Of a stretch of 64,000 bases of DNA, positions 1 to 10,600 are shown one piece after another (within the stretch, counting starts at the first letter, position 1; each line of letters opens with the position of its first letter). The DNA is from Deltaproteobacteria bacterium. Its GTDB lineage: Bacteria > Myxococcota_A > UBA9042 > DTJE01. The translations under genes and the position numbers were made by a program. The notes under the pieces are model-generated. The model was given only the letters and a program-made list of their open reading frames with translations, was not told the origin of the DNA and searched no databases. Location: positions 1-64,000 of the forward strand of contig JAKPOP010000003.1 in assembly GCA_029547805.1 (NCBI GenBank), given 5' to 3'.

Positions 1-849
<849 letters not shown>

Positions 850-990
850 CCCCCTCACCTCTCCGTTGGTGAGTCCTCCGGCGCCGGGTTCGTGCCGCGG
901 CGTGAATGCCAGATTCTATCCGGATCCTGGCAACTCTGCCGTTGCCTTGTTCGGAGGCTGCCGGATTCAGGTGCGAGGCGCCCCTGGGCA

Positions 991-1686
991 TCACCCGAAG
1001 ACCAGGGATCCGGAGGGCCATTCCCGGAGGCTCGCGTGCCCATCCCGGGCCACGATCACGTGGTCCAGGACCCGGATCTCCAGGCAGCGGGCCGCCTCCA
1101 GCAACCGGTTCGTGAAGCGAAAGTCCTCGGGGCTCGGGGTCGGGTCCCCCGAGGGATGGTTGTGAACGAAGACCACCCGACCCACCGACTCCTTCACCAG
1201 CACCGTGAAGACCTGCCGGGGCGTCAGGTTGACCCCCGACTCCCAGCCCCGGGCCAGCACCCACTCCCCTACCAGCCGGTTCCGGCTGTTGACCGCCAGG
1301 GCCACGAAGGCCTCGTTGGCGTCGAAGGCCAGACGTCGGCAGCGCTCCGCGACGCGCTGGGGACTGTCCAGCACCGCGTCCCCATCCGGCGTCTCCAGCA
1401 GCACCCGCCGGCCCATCTCCCAGGCGGCGGCAAGCCGTCCGGCCTTCGCGATCCCCAGACCATGGATCCGGGCCAGTTCGCCCGGTCGCCGGTCCGCCAG
1501 GCGCCGCAGGGACCCGGCCTCCCGGAGCAACTGCCGGGCCAGGGCCGGGCCCGGGAGCCTCCGGGTCCCCGGGGACAGGATCAGGGTCAGCAGTTCCTCG
1601 TCGGCCAGGGCCTCGACCCCGACGCCGATCATCCGCTCCCGAGGCCCGATCCGGGCCTCCGGCCCCAGGGCATCGCTCCGTGCCAT
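991..1686 (-). CDS. radC: RadC family protein (JAB/MPN+ domain)
   Basis: This is a 231-residue protein, the usual length for the family. It has an N-terminal helix-hairpin-helix part (IHGLGIAKAGRLAA) and a C-terminal JAMM/MPN+ domain with the metal-ligand motif HNHPSGDPTPSPED. The start at 1686 is chosen because GGAGGAG lies 4 nt upstream; an in-frame extension to 1791 has no such site. RadC proteins were named for DNA repair, but their role is disputed and many sit with mobile or competence genes. Here the neighbours are housekeeping, so no specific role is inferred. Confidence 0.93.
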   Translation of the reverse strand: MARSDALGPEARIGPRERMIGVGVEALADEELLTLILSPGTRRLPGPALARQLLREAGSLRRLADRRPGELARIHGLGIAKAGRLAAAWEMGRRVLLETPDGDAVLDSPQRVAERCRRLAFDANEAFVALAVNSRNRLVGEWVLARGWESGVNLTPRQVFTVLVKESVGRVVFVHNHPSGDPTPSPEDFRFTNRLLEAARCLEIRVLDHVIVARDGHASLREWPSGSLVFG

Positions 1687-1930
1687 GCATCTCCTCCAAT
1701 CCAGTCCGGGGATGTTCTCTGCACGGGCAATGCCAGGAGTCGATGGTCTGCAACTGCACGTCTTCAATGAGAGATCGCTCCTTCTCGTCAACGCCTCGGC
1801 TGCGGGTCCTGTTGGACCGTCCAGCTGGCGTCCAGTTGGGGACGGCTCGCGGGGGCGTGGAGAAGAGGGCCTGAGGACGAGGCGACCGACGCTGTGGGTG
1901 GGGAAGCCTGGCCCCAGGATCGATTCCTGA
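1687..1930. other. Intergenic spacer between pntB and radC
   Basis: The 244 bp between the pntB stop and the radC start hold no convincing reading frame, hairpin or promoter pair that I could identify. The spacer must contain the radC promoter. Confidence 0.5.
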
Positions 1931-3343
1931 TCAGGCGTTCTTCAGCTCTTCCAGGATCCCGGTCAGGGCTGCCTTCGCATCGGAAAAGACCATCAATGCG
2001 TTTGGGGCCTCGAACAGTTCGTTCTTGATTCCGGCGAAACCCGACCCAAGGCTGCGCTTCACGACCAGCACGGTCCGGGCCTCATGGACGTTCAGGATCG
2101 GCATTCCGTAAATGGGGCTCTTGGGGTCCCGGTTGGCCGCCGGGTTCACCACGTCGTTGGCCCCGAGCACGACCACCACGTCAGTGTTGCGGAACTCGGG
2201 ATTGATCTGGTCCATCTCGACCAGCTGCTCGTAGGGGACGTTCGCCTCGGCCAGCAGCACGTTCATGTGGCCCGGCATCCGGCCGGCGACCGGATGGATC
2301 GCATAACGGACCTGGACCCCCCGGCGTTGCAGTGCCTCCGCCAGGTCCCGCAGCGCGTGCTGGGCCTGGGCCACGGCCAGGCCATACCCCGGCACGAAGA
2401 TGACGCTCTGGGCGCCCTCCAGGATCATCGCCGCCTCGTCGAGGCCTGCAGACTTGACGTTCTGATAGTCGCTGCCGCCGCCGGAGGACGTCGTCGTCGC
2501 TCCGAATCCCCCGAACATCACGTTGGCCAGCGACCGGTTCATCGCCTTGCACATGATCTGGGTCAGGATGATCCCCGCGGCTCCGACCAGGGACCCGGTG
2601 ATGATCAGCATCTCGTTGTGGATCACGAAGCCCGTCATGGCCGCCGCGAGGCCCGAGTAGGAGTTCAGCAGCGAGATCACCACCGGCATGTCCGCGCCGC
2701 CGATGGGAATGACCAGCAGCACGCCCAGGACCAGGGACAGCCCGGTCAGCACCCACAGGGCCGCCTGGATCTCCTCCGGGCCGTTCGCGAAGCCAGCCAT
2801 GTAGCCTCCCACCGCCAGGGACCCCAGGCCCACCAGCACCAGGATCAGATGGCGCCCCGGCAGCAGGGTCGGATTTCCAGAGACCAGTTCCTGGAGTTTC
2901 GCGAATGCCACCAGGGACCCGGTCAGCGTCACCCCGCCGATCAGGATCGAGAGGGCCACCGTGACCGCCGCGTCCATGCCCATTGCAGGGCCGATCGCGG
3001 TCAGGCCCTTGTCCAGCACGTCGTGGTAGACCAGGGAGAGGGCCACCACCGCCGAGGCGCCGCCCCCAAGTCCATTGAAGATGGCGATCATCTGAGGCAT
3101 GGCCGTCATCTTGACCCGGTAGGCGAAGACCAGCCCGATGACGGACCCCGTTACCAGACCCGCCAGGATGAAGGACCAGTGCAGTTTCTCGAGGCCGACC
3201 AGCGTCACGACCACCGCCAGCAGCATGCCCACCGCCGACAACAGGTTGCCCTTCCGGGCCGTCGGCACCCGCTGCTGCATCTTCAGGCCGATGATGAACA
3301 GCGACGCAGCCACCAGGTTCAGCACCACCACCATCGATTTCAT
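1931..3343 (-). CDS. pntB: NAD(P) transhydrogenase subunit beta
   Basis: This 470-residue membrane protein is the beta subunit of proton-translocating transhydrogenase, which couples hydride transfer from NADH to NADP+ with proton entry. The first ~280 residues form many hydrophobic helices (domain II). The C-terminal ~180 residues are the NADP(H)-binding domain III, seen in GYGLAVAQAQ, VAGRMPGHMNVLLAEA and GANDVVNPAA. It is the last gene of the pntAa-pntAb-pntB operon, starting 4 nt after pntAb. Family length and order match the three-gene form known from Rhodospirillum. The likely role is NADPH supply. Confidence 0.96.
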   Translation of the reverse strand: MKSMVVVLNLVAASLFIIGLKMQQRVPTARKGNLLSAVGMLLAVVVTLVGLEKLHWSFILAGLVTGSVIGLVFAYRVKMTAMPQMIAIFNGLGGGASAVVALSLVYHDVLDKGLTAIGPAMGMDAAVTVALSILIGGVTLTGSLVAFAKLQELVSGNPTLLPGRHLILVLVGLGSLAVGGYMAGFANGPEEIQAALWVLTGLSLVLGVLLVIPIGGADMPVVISLLNSYSGLAAAMTGFVIHNEMLIITGSLVGAAGIILTQIMCKAMNRSLANVMFGGFGATTTSSGGGSDYQNVKSAGLDEAAMILEGAQSVIFVPGYGLAVAQAQHALRDLAEALQRRGVQVRYAIHPVAGRMPGHMNVLLAEANVPYEQLVEMDQINPEFRNTDVVVVLGANDVVNPAANRDPKSPIYGMPILNVHEARTVLVVKRSLGSGFAGIKNELFEAPNALMVFSDAKAALTGILEELKNA

Positions 3344-3347
3344 GGCT

Positions 3348-3629
3348 TCACTTCCCCTTCCGGAACATCTTCATCATCCGGTCCGTGACCGCGTAGCCGC
3401 CCACCACGTTCACGGTGGCCAGCACCACTGCCAGGAGGCCCAGCAGGCCCGCCAGGTCCGCCTCGGCGCTCGCAGCCGTGTAGAGGGCCCCGACCAGGGT
3501 CACCCCCGAGATGGCGTTGGCGCCGGACATCAGCGGCGTGTGCAGCGTCGGAGGCACCTTGCTGATGACCTCGAAGCCCAGGAACACCGCCAGCACGAAG
3601 ACCGTCAATCCCGCCAGGAACGCTTCCAT
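3348..3629 (-). CDS. pntAb: NAD(P) transhydrogenase subunit alpha, membrane part
   Basis: This 93-residue protein has three hydrophobic segments and the signature region FEVISKVPPTLHTPLMSGAN followed by AISGVTLVGAL. It is the split-off membrane half of the alpha subunit; in enterobacteria it is fused to the soluble part. Its ATG overlaps the pntAa stop by one base (TGATG), which implies translational coupling. It makes the complex with PntAa and PntB in the inner membrane. Confidence 0.95.
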   Translation of the reverse strand: MEAFLAGLTVFVLAVFLGFEVISKVPPTLHTPLMSGANAISGVTLVGALYTAASAEADLAGLLGLLAVVLATVNVVGGYAVTDRMMKMFRKGK

Positions 3630-4777
3630 CAGCCGTTACCTCCCTGTTCCAGGGCCGCCATCACGTCGGGCTGCCGGACCTCTCCCCGATGCACGACCAG
3701 CGCCCCGGCGACGATCGGGTCCTCCAGGTTCACCGCCAGTTCCCCCTTGGGCACCAGCAGGCGCACCGCCTCCAGCAGGTTCCGGGCATAGACCTCGCTG
3801 GCGTTCCGGGAGAGCGTCGAGGGCAGGTTCCGCTGCCCGATGATCGTGACCCCGTGGTGCTCCACGGTCTTCCCCGGCTGCGACAACTCGCAGTTGCCGC
3901 CCTGCTCGACGGCCATGTCCACGATGACCGATCCCGGGCGCATCTCCTCGACCATCTCCCGGGTCACCAGCACCGGCGCCCGCTTCCCTGGAACCAGGGC
4001 CGTCGTGATCACCGCGTCGGCGGCGACGATGCGTCGCCGGACCTCGGCCTTCTGTCGCTCCAGGAACTCGGGGGAGGCCTCCCTCGCATAGCCGCCCTCC
4101 CCTTCCAGGTCCCCCATGCCCTCCACCTCGATGAACCGGGCTCCGAGGCTCTGGACCTGCTCCTTCACCGCCGCCCGGACGTCCGAGACCTCGACCACCG
4201 CCCCCAGGCGTCGGGCCGTCGCGATGGCCTGGAGCCCGGCGACCCCGGCCCCCAGCACCACGACCCGGGCCGGGGTGATGGTCCCGGCGGCGGTCATCAG
4301 CAGCGGCATCATCCGTGGCATCGCGTCGGCCGCCAGCAGCACGGCCTTGTATCCTGCGATGTTGCTCTGGGAACTGAGCGCGTCCATCGCCTGGGCTCGG
4401 CTGATCCGTGGGACCCGGTCCAGGGCGAAGGCCGAGGCCTTCCGGGCCGTCAGTGCCCGGACCGCGTCCCGGTTCTGCAACGGCCACAGGAACGACACCA
4501 GGATCGCCCCCTCCTTGAAGCCCTGCAGGAAGGCCGGTTCCGGGGGATTCACAGCCAGCACCACGTCGGCCGTCGCGACCGCCGAGGCGTCGTTGGCAGG
4601 CACGATGGTGGCCCCGGCGGCCCGGTAGTCCTCGTCGGACCAGAAGGCCCCCTGCCCTGCGCCCTGCTGGACCCGGACCTGCAGGCCCTTCTTGAGCATC
4701 GCCTGGACGGTCTCCGGGGAGGCCGCAACGCGACGCTCCCCCTCCTGTGTCTCCCGCCGAACGAGGATTTCCGCCAT
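3629..4777 (-). CDS. pntAa: NAD(P) transhydrogenase subunit alpha, soluble part
   Basis: This 382-residue soluble NAD(H)-binding subunit (domain I) starts like its relatives with MAEILVRRETQEGERRVAAS. It carries the dinucleotide-binding core VVVLGAGVAGLQAIATARRLGA at about residues 170-190, followed by DVRAAVKEQVQSLGA. The family also includes alanine dehydrogenase, but the neighbouring pntAb and pntB settle the assignment. The start has GGGAGCGGG upstream. It is first in the operon, so the promoter should lie in the 180 bp before 4957. Confidence 0.95.
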   Translation of the reverse strand: MAEILVRRETQEGERRVAASPETVQAMLKKGLQVRVQQGAGQGAFWSDEDYRAAGATIVPANDASAVATADVVLAVNPPEPAFLQGFKEGAILVSFLWPLQNRDAVRALTARKASAFALDRVPRISRAQAMDALSSQSNIAGYKAVLLAADAMPRMMPLLMTAAGTITPARVVVLGAGVAGLQAIATARRLGAVVEVSDVRAAVKEQVQSLGARFIEVEGMGDLEGEGGYAREASPEFLERQKAEVRRRIVAADAVITTALVPGKRAPVLVTREMVEEMRPGSVIVDMAVEQGGNCELSQPGKTVEHHGVTIIGQRNLPSTLSRNASEVYARNLLEAVRLLVPKGELAVNLEDPIVAGALVVHRGEVRQPDVMAALEQGGNG

Positions 4778-4957
4778 CGACCCGCTCCCTGTCAGAGTGG
4801 AAATCGGAATCCGGAGTCGCGAAAAGGGTAATCACCGCCGGGAATCTGGCAAGAGGGCGGGCCTCCGGGTCCTCCGGGGCCAGGGAGGCGGGGGGCGCCA
4901 GGCCTCGAATTGCGACAGGTCCTGGGTCTCGATTGCCTGCGGGCGGCCGGTGATGGG

Positions 4958-5698
4958 CTACAGGGACATCTTCTTGAACAGGGCCTCCGGGATGTGGATC
5001 ACGGCGAGCAGGATGGGCCTCCAGAAGGCGGGCAGATAGACCACGTCCCTCCGACGGTCCATGGCCCGGACGATGCCCCGGCCGACCTTCTGGGGTGACG
5101 CGAAGAGGGGGGACTTTTGCAGGTGGGCCGTCATCGGGGTGTCCACGAAGCCGGGCTTGATGGTCACCACGGCGACCCCGCTCTTCCAGAGGCGATTCCG
5201 GAGCCCCTGGAGGAAGGTCGCCACCGCGGCCTTGGAGGTGCCGTAGAGGTAGTTGCTCTGGCGCCCCCGGTCCCCGGCCACCGACCCGATCACCGCGATC
5301 ACGCCCTGTTTCCGGGCCTCGAAGGTGTTGGCGATGGGGGTCAGGATCGACACGACGCTCAGGAAGTTGACCTTCAGGTCCCGCTCGGCCGCCCCGTAGT
5401 CCGCCCGTCCCCGGGCCTCGTCCGACAGCACCCCGTGGGCCACCAGCACCCGGTCGATCGGGCCCCCGAGGGCCTGTTCGGCCGTCTCCAGCAGCGAGGG
5501 GTGCCGGTCGAAGTCCAGGGCGTCCATCACCAGCGTCTCCACCTGGGTCGCGCCCCGAGCCCGCAAGTCCCCGGCCAGGACCTGGAGTTTCTGTGGGTCC
5601 CGGGCGACCAGGAAGAGGCGCTCCTTCCGGGAGGCCCAGGTGCGGGCGGCCTCGATGGCGATGGCGCTGGTGCATCCGAAGACCAGGATCCGGGACAT
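4958..5698 (-). CDS. Short-chain dehydrogenase, DprE2-like
   Basis: This 246-residue short-chain dehydrogenase/reductase begins with an altered Rossmann motif FGCTSAIAIEAARTW. It has the catalytic YGTSKAA (YxxxK) and a serine in IGSVAGDRG. The C-terminus is hydrophobic (PAFWRPILLAVIHIPEALF), as in enzymes acting on polyprenyl-phosphate sugars. It most resembles decaprenylphosphoryl-2-keto-erythro-pentose reductases (DprE2), which finish the epimerisation of polyprenyl-phosphoryl ribose to arabinose. The partner DprE1-like oxidase lies 13 nt upstream in the same operon. The lipid carrier and sugar are inferred, not shown. Confidence 0.82.
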   Translation of the reverse strand: MSRILVFGCTSAIAIEAARTWASRKERLFLVARDPQKLQVLAGDLRARGATQVETLVMDALDFDRHPSLLETAEQALGGPIDRVLVAHGVLSDEARGRADYGAAERDLKVNFLSVVSILTPIANTFEARKQGVIAVIGSVAGDRGRQSNYLYGTSKAAVATFLQGLRNRLWKSGVAVVTIKPGFVDTPMTAHLQKSPLFASPQKVGRGIVRAMDRRRDVVYLPAFWRPILLAVIHIPEALFKKMSL

Positions 5699-5711
5699 CA
5701 GGCACCTCCTC

Positions 5712-7043
5712 TCAGGGCATCACCCGGCGCCAGAAACCCGAGGACAGTGCCGGGTCCTTGTGGCGCAGGAACTCCTCCAGCCGGGGGAAGAAGGCCCGGA
5801 ACGACGCCGGGCTCATCCGGGCATCCTTGGCCGGATAGACCGTCCCGCCGACGTCCCGGACCCGGGCGTCCAGGCGGTTGCAGAGGTCCAGCACGTCCTG
5901 CCCGGACATCGGGAAGTCCATCGCCAGCGTCACGCCGCGGCCCTGCATGAACGACAGGGGGCCCTCGGGGGTCATCGACCCGCAGGTCTTCATCACCGAG
6001 ACCGGGCTGCCGAGCCCGGAGGCCGCGACCTCCTCCAGGATGCCCCGGATTCCCGGGCGGGCCTGGGCCCAGGGCACCAGGCATTGCCACTGCAGGAAGC
6101 CTCGGCGCCCGTAGCCCCGGTTCCAGTCCCGGATCGCGTCCAGGGGGTAGAAGAAGGGGCCGAAATGGCCCACCGCGTGGACCCGGTCCCGCAACTGCTT
6201 CGCGTAGTAGAGGCGGTTGAACCAGCGAATCGTGAAGGGGTTCAGCAGGAAGCCCGGGAGGTCGAAGGGCACCGACAGGCCCGGTTCCTTCGGTGGTTGG
6301 AGGCGGCGGTCGGCCGGGAGGCGTTCGGCCCATTCCCGGGAGGCGAACCGGCCCCGGTTGAAGAGGCCCCGGCCGAGGCCACGCCCCGAGGCCGTCACGT
6401 CCACCCACGAGACGATGAAGGGCCAGTCGGCCTCGCTGGCCTCGCTGAGGTCGAAGAACTCCTCCAGGTCCCGGGTCTTGATCGACTCGCTCTCGATGCC
6501 GTGGCTGTCGATGGGGACCAGCGGGAACTCGGCCCAGGTGATGATGCCCGTCAGGCCCAGGCCCCCGATGGTGGCCCGGAACAGGTCCGGGTGCTGTTCC
6601 CGGGAGCAGACGATGCGGCTCCCGTCGGACCGGACCAGTTCCAGGCGCCGGACCTGGGCCCCGAAGGTCCCGGCCTGGTGGTGGTTCTTGCCGTGGACGT
6701 CGTTGGCGATGGCCCCGCCCACCGTCACGAAGCGGGTGCCAGGCGTGGTGGGCAGGAAGAAGCCCCGGGGCACGAAGACCCGGATCAGGGTGTCCAGGGA
6801 GACTCCCGCCTCGCATCGCAGCAGGCCCGTGAGGGGGTCGAAGTCCAGCAGGCGGTCCAGGGGCGTGAGGTCCAGCAGCGTGCCGCGGGGGTTCAGGCAA
6901 CTGTCGCCGTAACTGCGGCCCAGTCCCCGGGGCAGGAAGGGGCCGCCCTCCCCGGTCAGATCCGGCAACTGGTGGCTCCAGAAGACCGGCGTGACCCTCT
7001 GGTCTTCCGCGATCGGATAGCGTCCCCAGGACGGATGTCTCAC
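5712..7043 (-). CDS. FAD-linked oxidase, DprE1-like
   Basis: This 443-residue flavoprotein has an FAD-binding type 4 domain, shown by RGLGRSYGDS near residue 40 and GGAIANDVHGKNHHQAGTFG near residue 125. A C-terminal cap follows. These motifs match DprE1, the oxidase that converts decaprenylphosphoryl ribose to the 2-keto form. The reductase-like partner follows directly, so the pair probably acts as a two-step 2'-epimerase on a polyprenyl-phosphate sugar for envelope glycan synthesis. In mycobacteria this supplies arabinan; the product in this organism is unknown. Confidence 0.85.
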   Translation of the reverse strand: MRHPSWGRYPIAEDQRVTPVFWSHQLPDLTGEGGPFLPRGLGRSYGDSCLNPRGTLLDLTPLDRLLDFDPLTGLLRCEAGVSLDTLIRVFVPRGFFLPTTPGTRFVTVGGAIANDVHGKNHHQAGTFGAQVRRLELVRSDGSRIVCSREQHPDLFRATIGGLGLTGIITWAEFPLVPIDSHGIESESIKTRDLEEFFDLSEASEADWPFIVSWVDVTASGRGLGRGLFNRGRFASREWAERLPADRRLQPPKEPGLSVPFDLPGFLLNPFTIRWFNRLYYAKQLRDRVHAVGHFGPFFYPLDAIRDWNRGYGRRGFLQWQCLVPWAQARPGIRGILEEVAASGLGSPVSVMKTCGSMTPEGPLSFMQGRGVTLAMDFPMSGQDVLDLCNRLDARVRDVGGTVYPAKDARMSPASFRAFFPRLEEFLRHKDPALSSGFWRRVMP

Positions 7044-7316
7044 GACGGCCCTCCCCGGACCGGACCCGGGGCCATTCTACACGGTCACCGGTGCAGGTCC
7101 ACGGCAAACGCCGTGCATGGGACGCCGTCGGTCAGACCGACGGAGAGGGGCCCCGAGTCCTCGACGCCTCCGGGGCTGGTCCGATCGGGGGTCGTGCTGT
7201 TTCAGGGAGTGGCGTCCCGGAGGCCAGGAGACCCTTCCGACGAGGCCGGCGGGCAGGGTCCTGTCTGGCATTTTCCGGGAACATCCGAGGGTTGGGACCG
7301 AGGGGGGCGATGCGGC
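7044..7316. other. Non-coding spacer upstream of tRNA-Pro
   Basis: About 270 bp between the DprE1-like start and the tRNA promoter. No frame here has a ribosome site and a family-like sequence. It presumably contains the promoter of the minus-strand DprE1/DprE2-like operon, but I could not pick out a convincing hexamer pair. Confidence 0.45.
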
Positions 7317-7345
7317 TTGCCAAGGGCATTTCCTTGTGCTACAAC
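7317..7345 (+). promoter_or_regulatory. Predicted sigma70-type promoter of tRNA-Pro
   Basis: TTGCCA at 7317-7322 and TACAAC at 7340-7345 are separated by exactly 17 bases. The tRNA begins 19 bases after the -10 element. This is a position- and sequence-based prediction only. Confidence 0.6.
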
Positions 7346-7363
7346 GTCGGCGCTTTTTGGGCC

Positions 7364-7438
7364 CGGGGCGTAGCGCAGCCTGGTTAGCGCACTTGACTGG
7401 GGGTCAAGGGGTCACTGGTTCAAATCCAGCCGCCCCGA
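7364..7438 (+). tRNA. tRNA-Pro (anticodon GGG)
   Basis: The cloverleaf folds with acceptor CGGGGCG (7364-7370) pairing CGCCCCG (7431-7437). The anticodon stem is CTTGA/TCAAG with loop CTGGGGG, giving anticodon GGG at 7399-7401, which reads CCC. The T-arm is ACTGG-TTCAAAT-CCAGC, so the first T-stem pair is an A-C mismatch where bacterial tRNA-Pro normally has G-C. The discriminator A at 7438 is followed by CCG, so the CCA end is not encoded and must be added after transcription. Confidence 0.95.
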
Positions 7439-7446
7439 CCGGGGAG

Positions 7447-7491
7447 AGCCCGCGGCATCGAGGGAGCAATCCCACCGATGCCGCGGGCTTT
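7447..7491 (+). terminator. Rho-independent terminator of tRNA-Pro
   Basis: A perfect 14-bp inverted repeat, AGCCCGCGGCATCG (7447-7460) and CGATGCCGCGGGCT (7476-7489), with a 15-base loop ends in a short T run. It lies 9 bp after the tRNA. Confidence 0.85.
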
Positions 7492-7600
7492 CGTGCATTC
7501 AGGGCCTGCGTCGTCACGTCGCTCAAATCGGTCCAGGGGCATGCCCGTCGCGAGAAGGCAGAGTGCTAGAATCCCATTCAGCAGGCCCGGAGGAAGGCCC

Positions 7601-10600
7601 ATGATCTGGGGTTCACGCGTGACATTTCTGCCTGTCTTCCTGGCGCTGCTGGCGACCACCACCCCATCCTGCGACGGCCCGGTCGGCCCGACAGGAGACC
7701 TTGCAGGCGGGGAGGTCCTCGCCGACGCGACGTCCGAACTGCCGCTTCCCGATGGCGCCATCCCGGTGGTGACAGGCTCCCTGACTGCAACGGAGTCGGC
7801 CTGGATCGAGGCTGGTGCCGCCTGGTCTCGGGCCGCGTCGGCAGCCACCCAGATGGTCGTGGCGGTGAACGGACTGGTCCTGTGCAACGTGGACCAGTAT
7901 GGGCAATCCCCCCGGCAGGAGCGCCTGGACGCCGCCCGGAAGTCCCTGGAGGTGCTGGATGCCGCGGGGACGCGCCTGGCGACGGCCGCGGACCATCTGG
8001 AGGGGGCGGTTGCCGGAGCGATCCTGCAGGACGGCAGTGTCCCACAATCCCTCTCATCCCTGCCCTTCGCGCTGGCCGTCCGAGACGGGAAGGTCGTTGA
8101 ACGCCTGCGCGACCTGGCGGACGCCTGCAAGGCAGAAAGTGCCCGGGTGAAGACCCTGCTGGATCCCCTGGACGTGGTCTCGATGAGCAATGCCGCCCTC
8201 GACCCTGTGGTGACTGCCCTGTCCGCCGACCCGGCCCTGGCCGTGGCCGCCGGGCCGGTGGTGGCCACTGCGGGGTCGGTGACCCGGACGGTCCTGCCTA
8301 TGCCGGCGCCGGCCGCGCTGGCCGTGGAAGGGGCATCCCAGGTGGCCGCGTTTGTCGGGGAGGTCCCGGTGGTGGCCGGCATCGCGGACGCCGACGGTAC
8401 CGCGGGGGCCGTGCCACTGGCTGCCGAAGCCCCCCGGCCGCTGGTCTGGCGCGCCGACGGCCTGGCGCCGACAGCCGCCGACCGCGCCGTGGCCGCAGAT
8501 CCCGCAGAGTCCGACCCCATGGAAGGCGTCCTGGCGACCCTGTCCTTCCCGCACCCCGCGGCGGCCGTGCTGGACACGCGCCCGCTGCAGGGCGCCGACG
8601 CCTGCTGGACGGGTCAGGGCGCGACGGAGGCGGCCTGCTCGCTGGCCGCAACGGGCCTGCTGCCGCCGGGCACCTACGTGGATCGGGAAAACGGCGGCGC
8701 CCTGGTCACCGTGGAAGGCATCTCCCTGTCGGTGGCCCGGCGCATCGGCGCGGGACTGGATGTCGATGACGTGGTCGTCACCCTGCCAGCCGATCCGGAT
8801 GCGGCCCCACCGACAATCAGCGGCATGTCCCCGACCGAGGGCCCCGTCGGCACGGCCATCACGATCTCCGGCAGCGGCTTCGGGACGGACCCGGCCGCCG
8901 TGCGGGTCGAATTCAACTGCGGCCAGTGGGCCATCGTGCCCCCTGCCATGGTGTCGGACGTCTCCCTGACGGCCGTCTTCCCGCCCCGTCCCACCCTGGA
9001 CATCGCAGGACCATGGTGCACCTACAATCCCTCACGCTCCCAGGCCTGCGGCGTGTCGGTCCGGGTCCAGGGCCGTCCCGCCTGGGGCGGCTACTTCACG
9101 CTGATCGCCATGCCTCCTTGCCCGCCGTCGCTGCAGGGGGGAATCCTTCCCGGGACCGCCAGCGTGGGCGACCCGGTCAACGTCTACGGCCGAGGCTTCT
9201 CACCGAACCCGTCGCAGAACGAGGCCCGCTTCGGCGGCGGCGTCGTGGCCACGGCCTCCAAGGTCGATCCGGACCCCTACGAGCCTGAACTGGCCCGCGT
9301 GACCTTCGTCGTGCCCGAGGGCGCCGTCACCGGCGACGTGTCCTTCCGGAATACCGAGGGCATTGGCGAATGGTCGTCGTCCACCTCGCCCCTCACGATC
9401 GTCCCGCCCACCGTGCCAGTGCTACTGCCGGGTCCCTCCGCAGGGGGCCTGCATGTCCCCTGTCTGGCGATGGAGGCGGGCCGCCCGACGCAGCAGAACT
9501 GGTGCCACGACTTTTCGTGGGTCCTCGGCCAGAAGGATGTGGGGCTCCTGGACTGGGACAGCCCGCGGTCGTCCATCGGCCTGGCCGTGCTGGTGGACAC
9601 ACGGCTGGGATCTGCCCGCCTGCCTGCCCTGCCCCTTCCGGATGGTCGCCTGCTCCTGTCCCGCCTGGACGACGCCTTCAGCATCCTGGCCGGCCTCAGG
9701 CCCGGCGACACGGTGACCTTCCGGGCCCAGGGGCGCGAACGGGCGAACCTCTTCGTGCGCACCTCAGAACCCCTGGTCCTGCCGGTGGTCTCGCGTTACG
9801 AGCCAGGCACCTTCCAGACCTTCGAGTCCAGCGTGTGGACCTACGGATGGGATCCCCCGCCCCTGGAGGTCGCTCTGGGGGACGCGCTGGTCCTGACACC
9901 GTCGGACGTCAACGACACCCTGACGGCCCCCGGGCTGTGGGAGGGCACCCTCTCCTTCGGGCAGGGGACTCCCGAGTTCCCAGGCTGGGAGGACTTCTCG
10001 TACCTGCGGGGCATCCGGGTCGTGATGGACCACCCCGGTACCTTCACGGTGACCAACGGGAAGGGGGTCTCGCGAGTCGTGGAGGTGCGCCGGGAGGGTG
10101 CCGAGGGGGGCGGCACCCTGGCGTTCTACGATTTCGACAAGTACATCAACGTCCCGGTGCCCCATCTGGCTCAGGACGGCGGCTTTCTGGGTTGCGGTGG
10201 GGTCCGCGTCGAGATCCCCCCCGGAGCACTGCCGCTGCATGACGGGGACGGTGGCTACATCGTCTGGTGCCAACGTACTCCGCTGGCCTCGATGGGCCAT
10301 CCGGAACTGACCGCGGGAGGCCTTCAGACCCAGGTCTGGTTCGATCCCGAGCCGCCGGCCCTGCTCAAGCCCGTCACGATCACGATCCCCTACGACCCCG
10401 AGGCACGCGGATCGGACGCGGAACTGGGGCTCTACGACCCGGCCAGCGGCCTCTACGCGAACCTTCCGGCCGAAACCGTCGGCGACCGCCTGCGCCTGGT
10501 CCTGCCCGCCGGGACCTACGGCACCGCCCCGGCCGCTCCGACCGGCGCGATCCGGCTCCTTGCCTCCTCTCCATTCCCCCTCCGGGACCTCTCGTTGAAC

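Noticed and set aside
3636-5705. 689-codon minus-strand open frame across pntAa and the DprE2-like gene
   Set aside because: Out-of-frame shadow of two genes with recognised families.
7364-7438. tRNA-Pro as an integration site for the accessory region
   Set aside because: No second copy of the tRNA 3' end was found at the far side of the region, and 4.7 kb of ordinary lipoprotein gene lies between.
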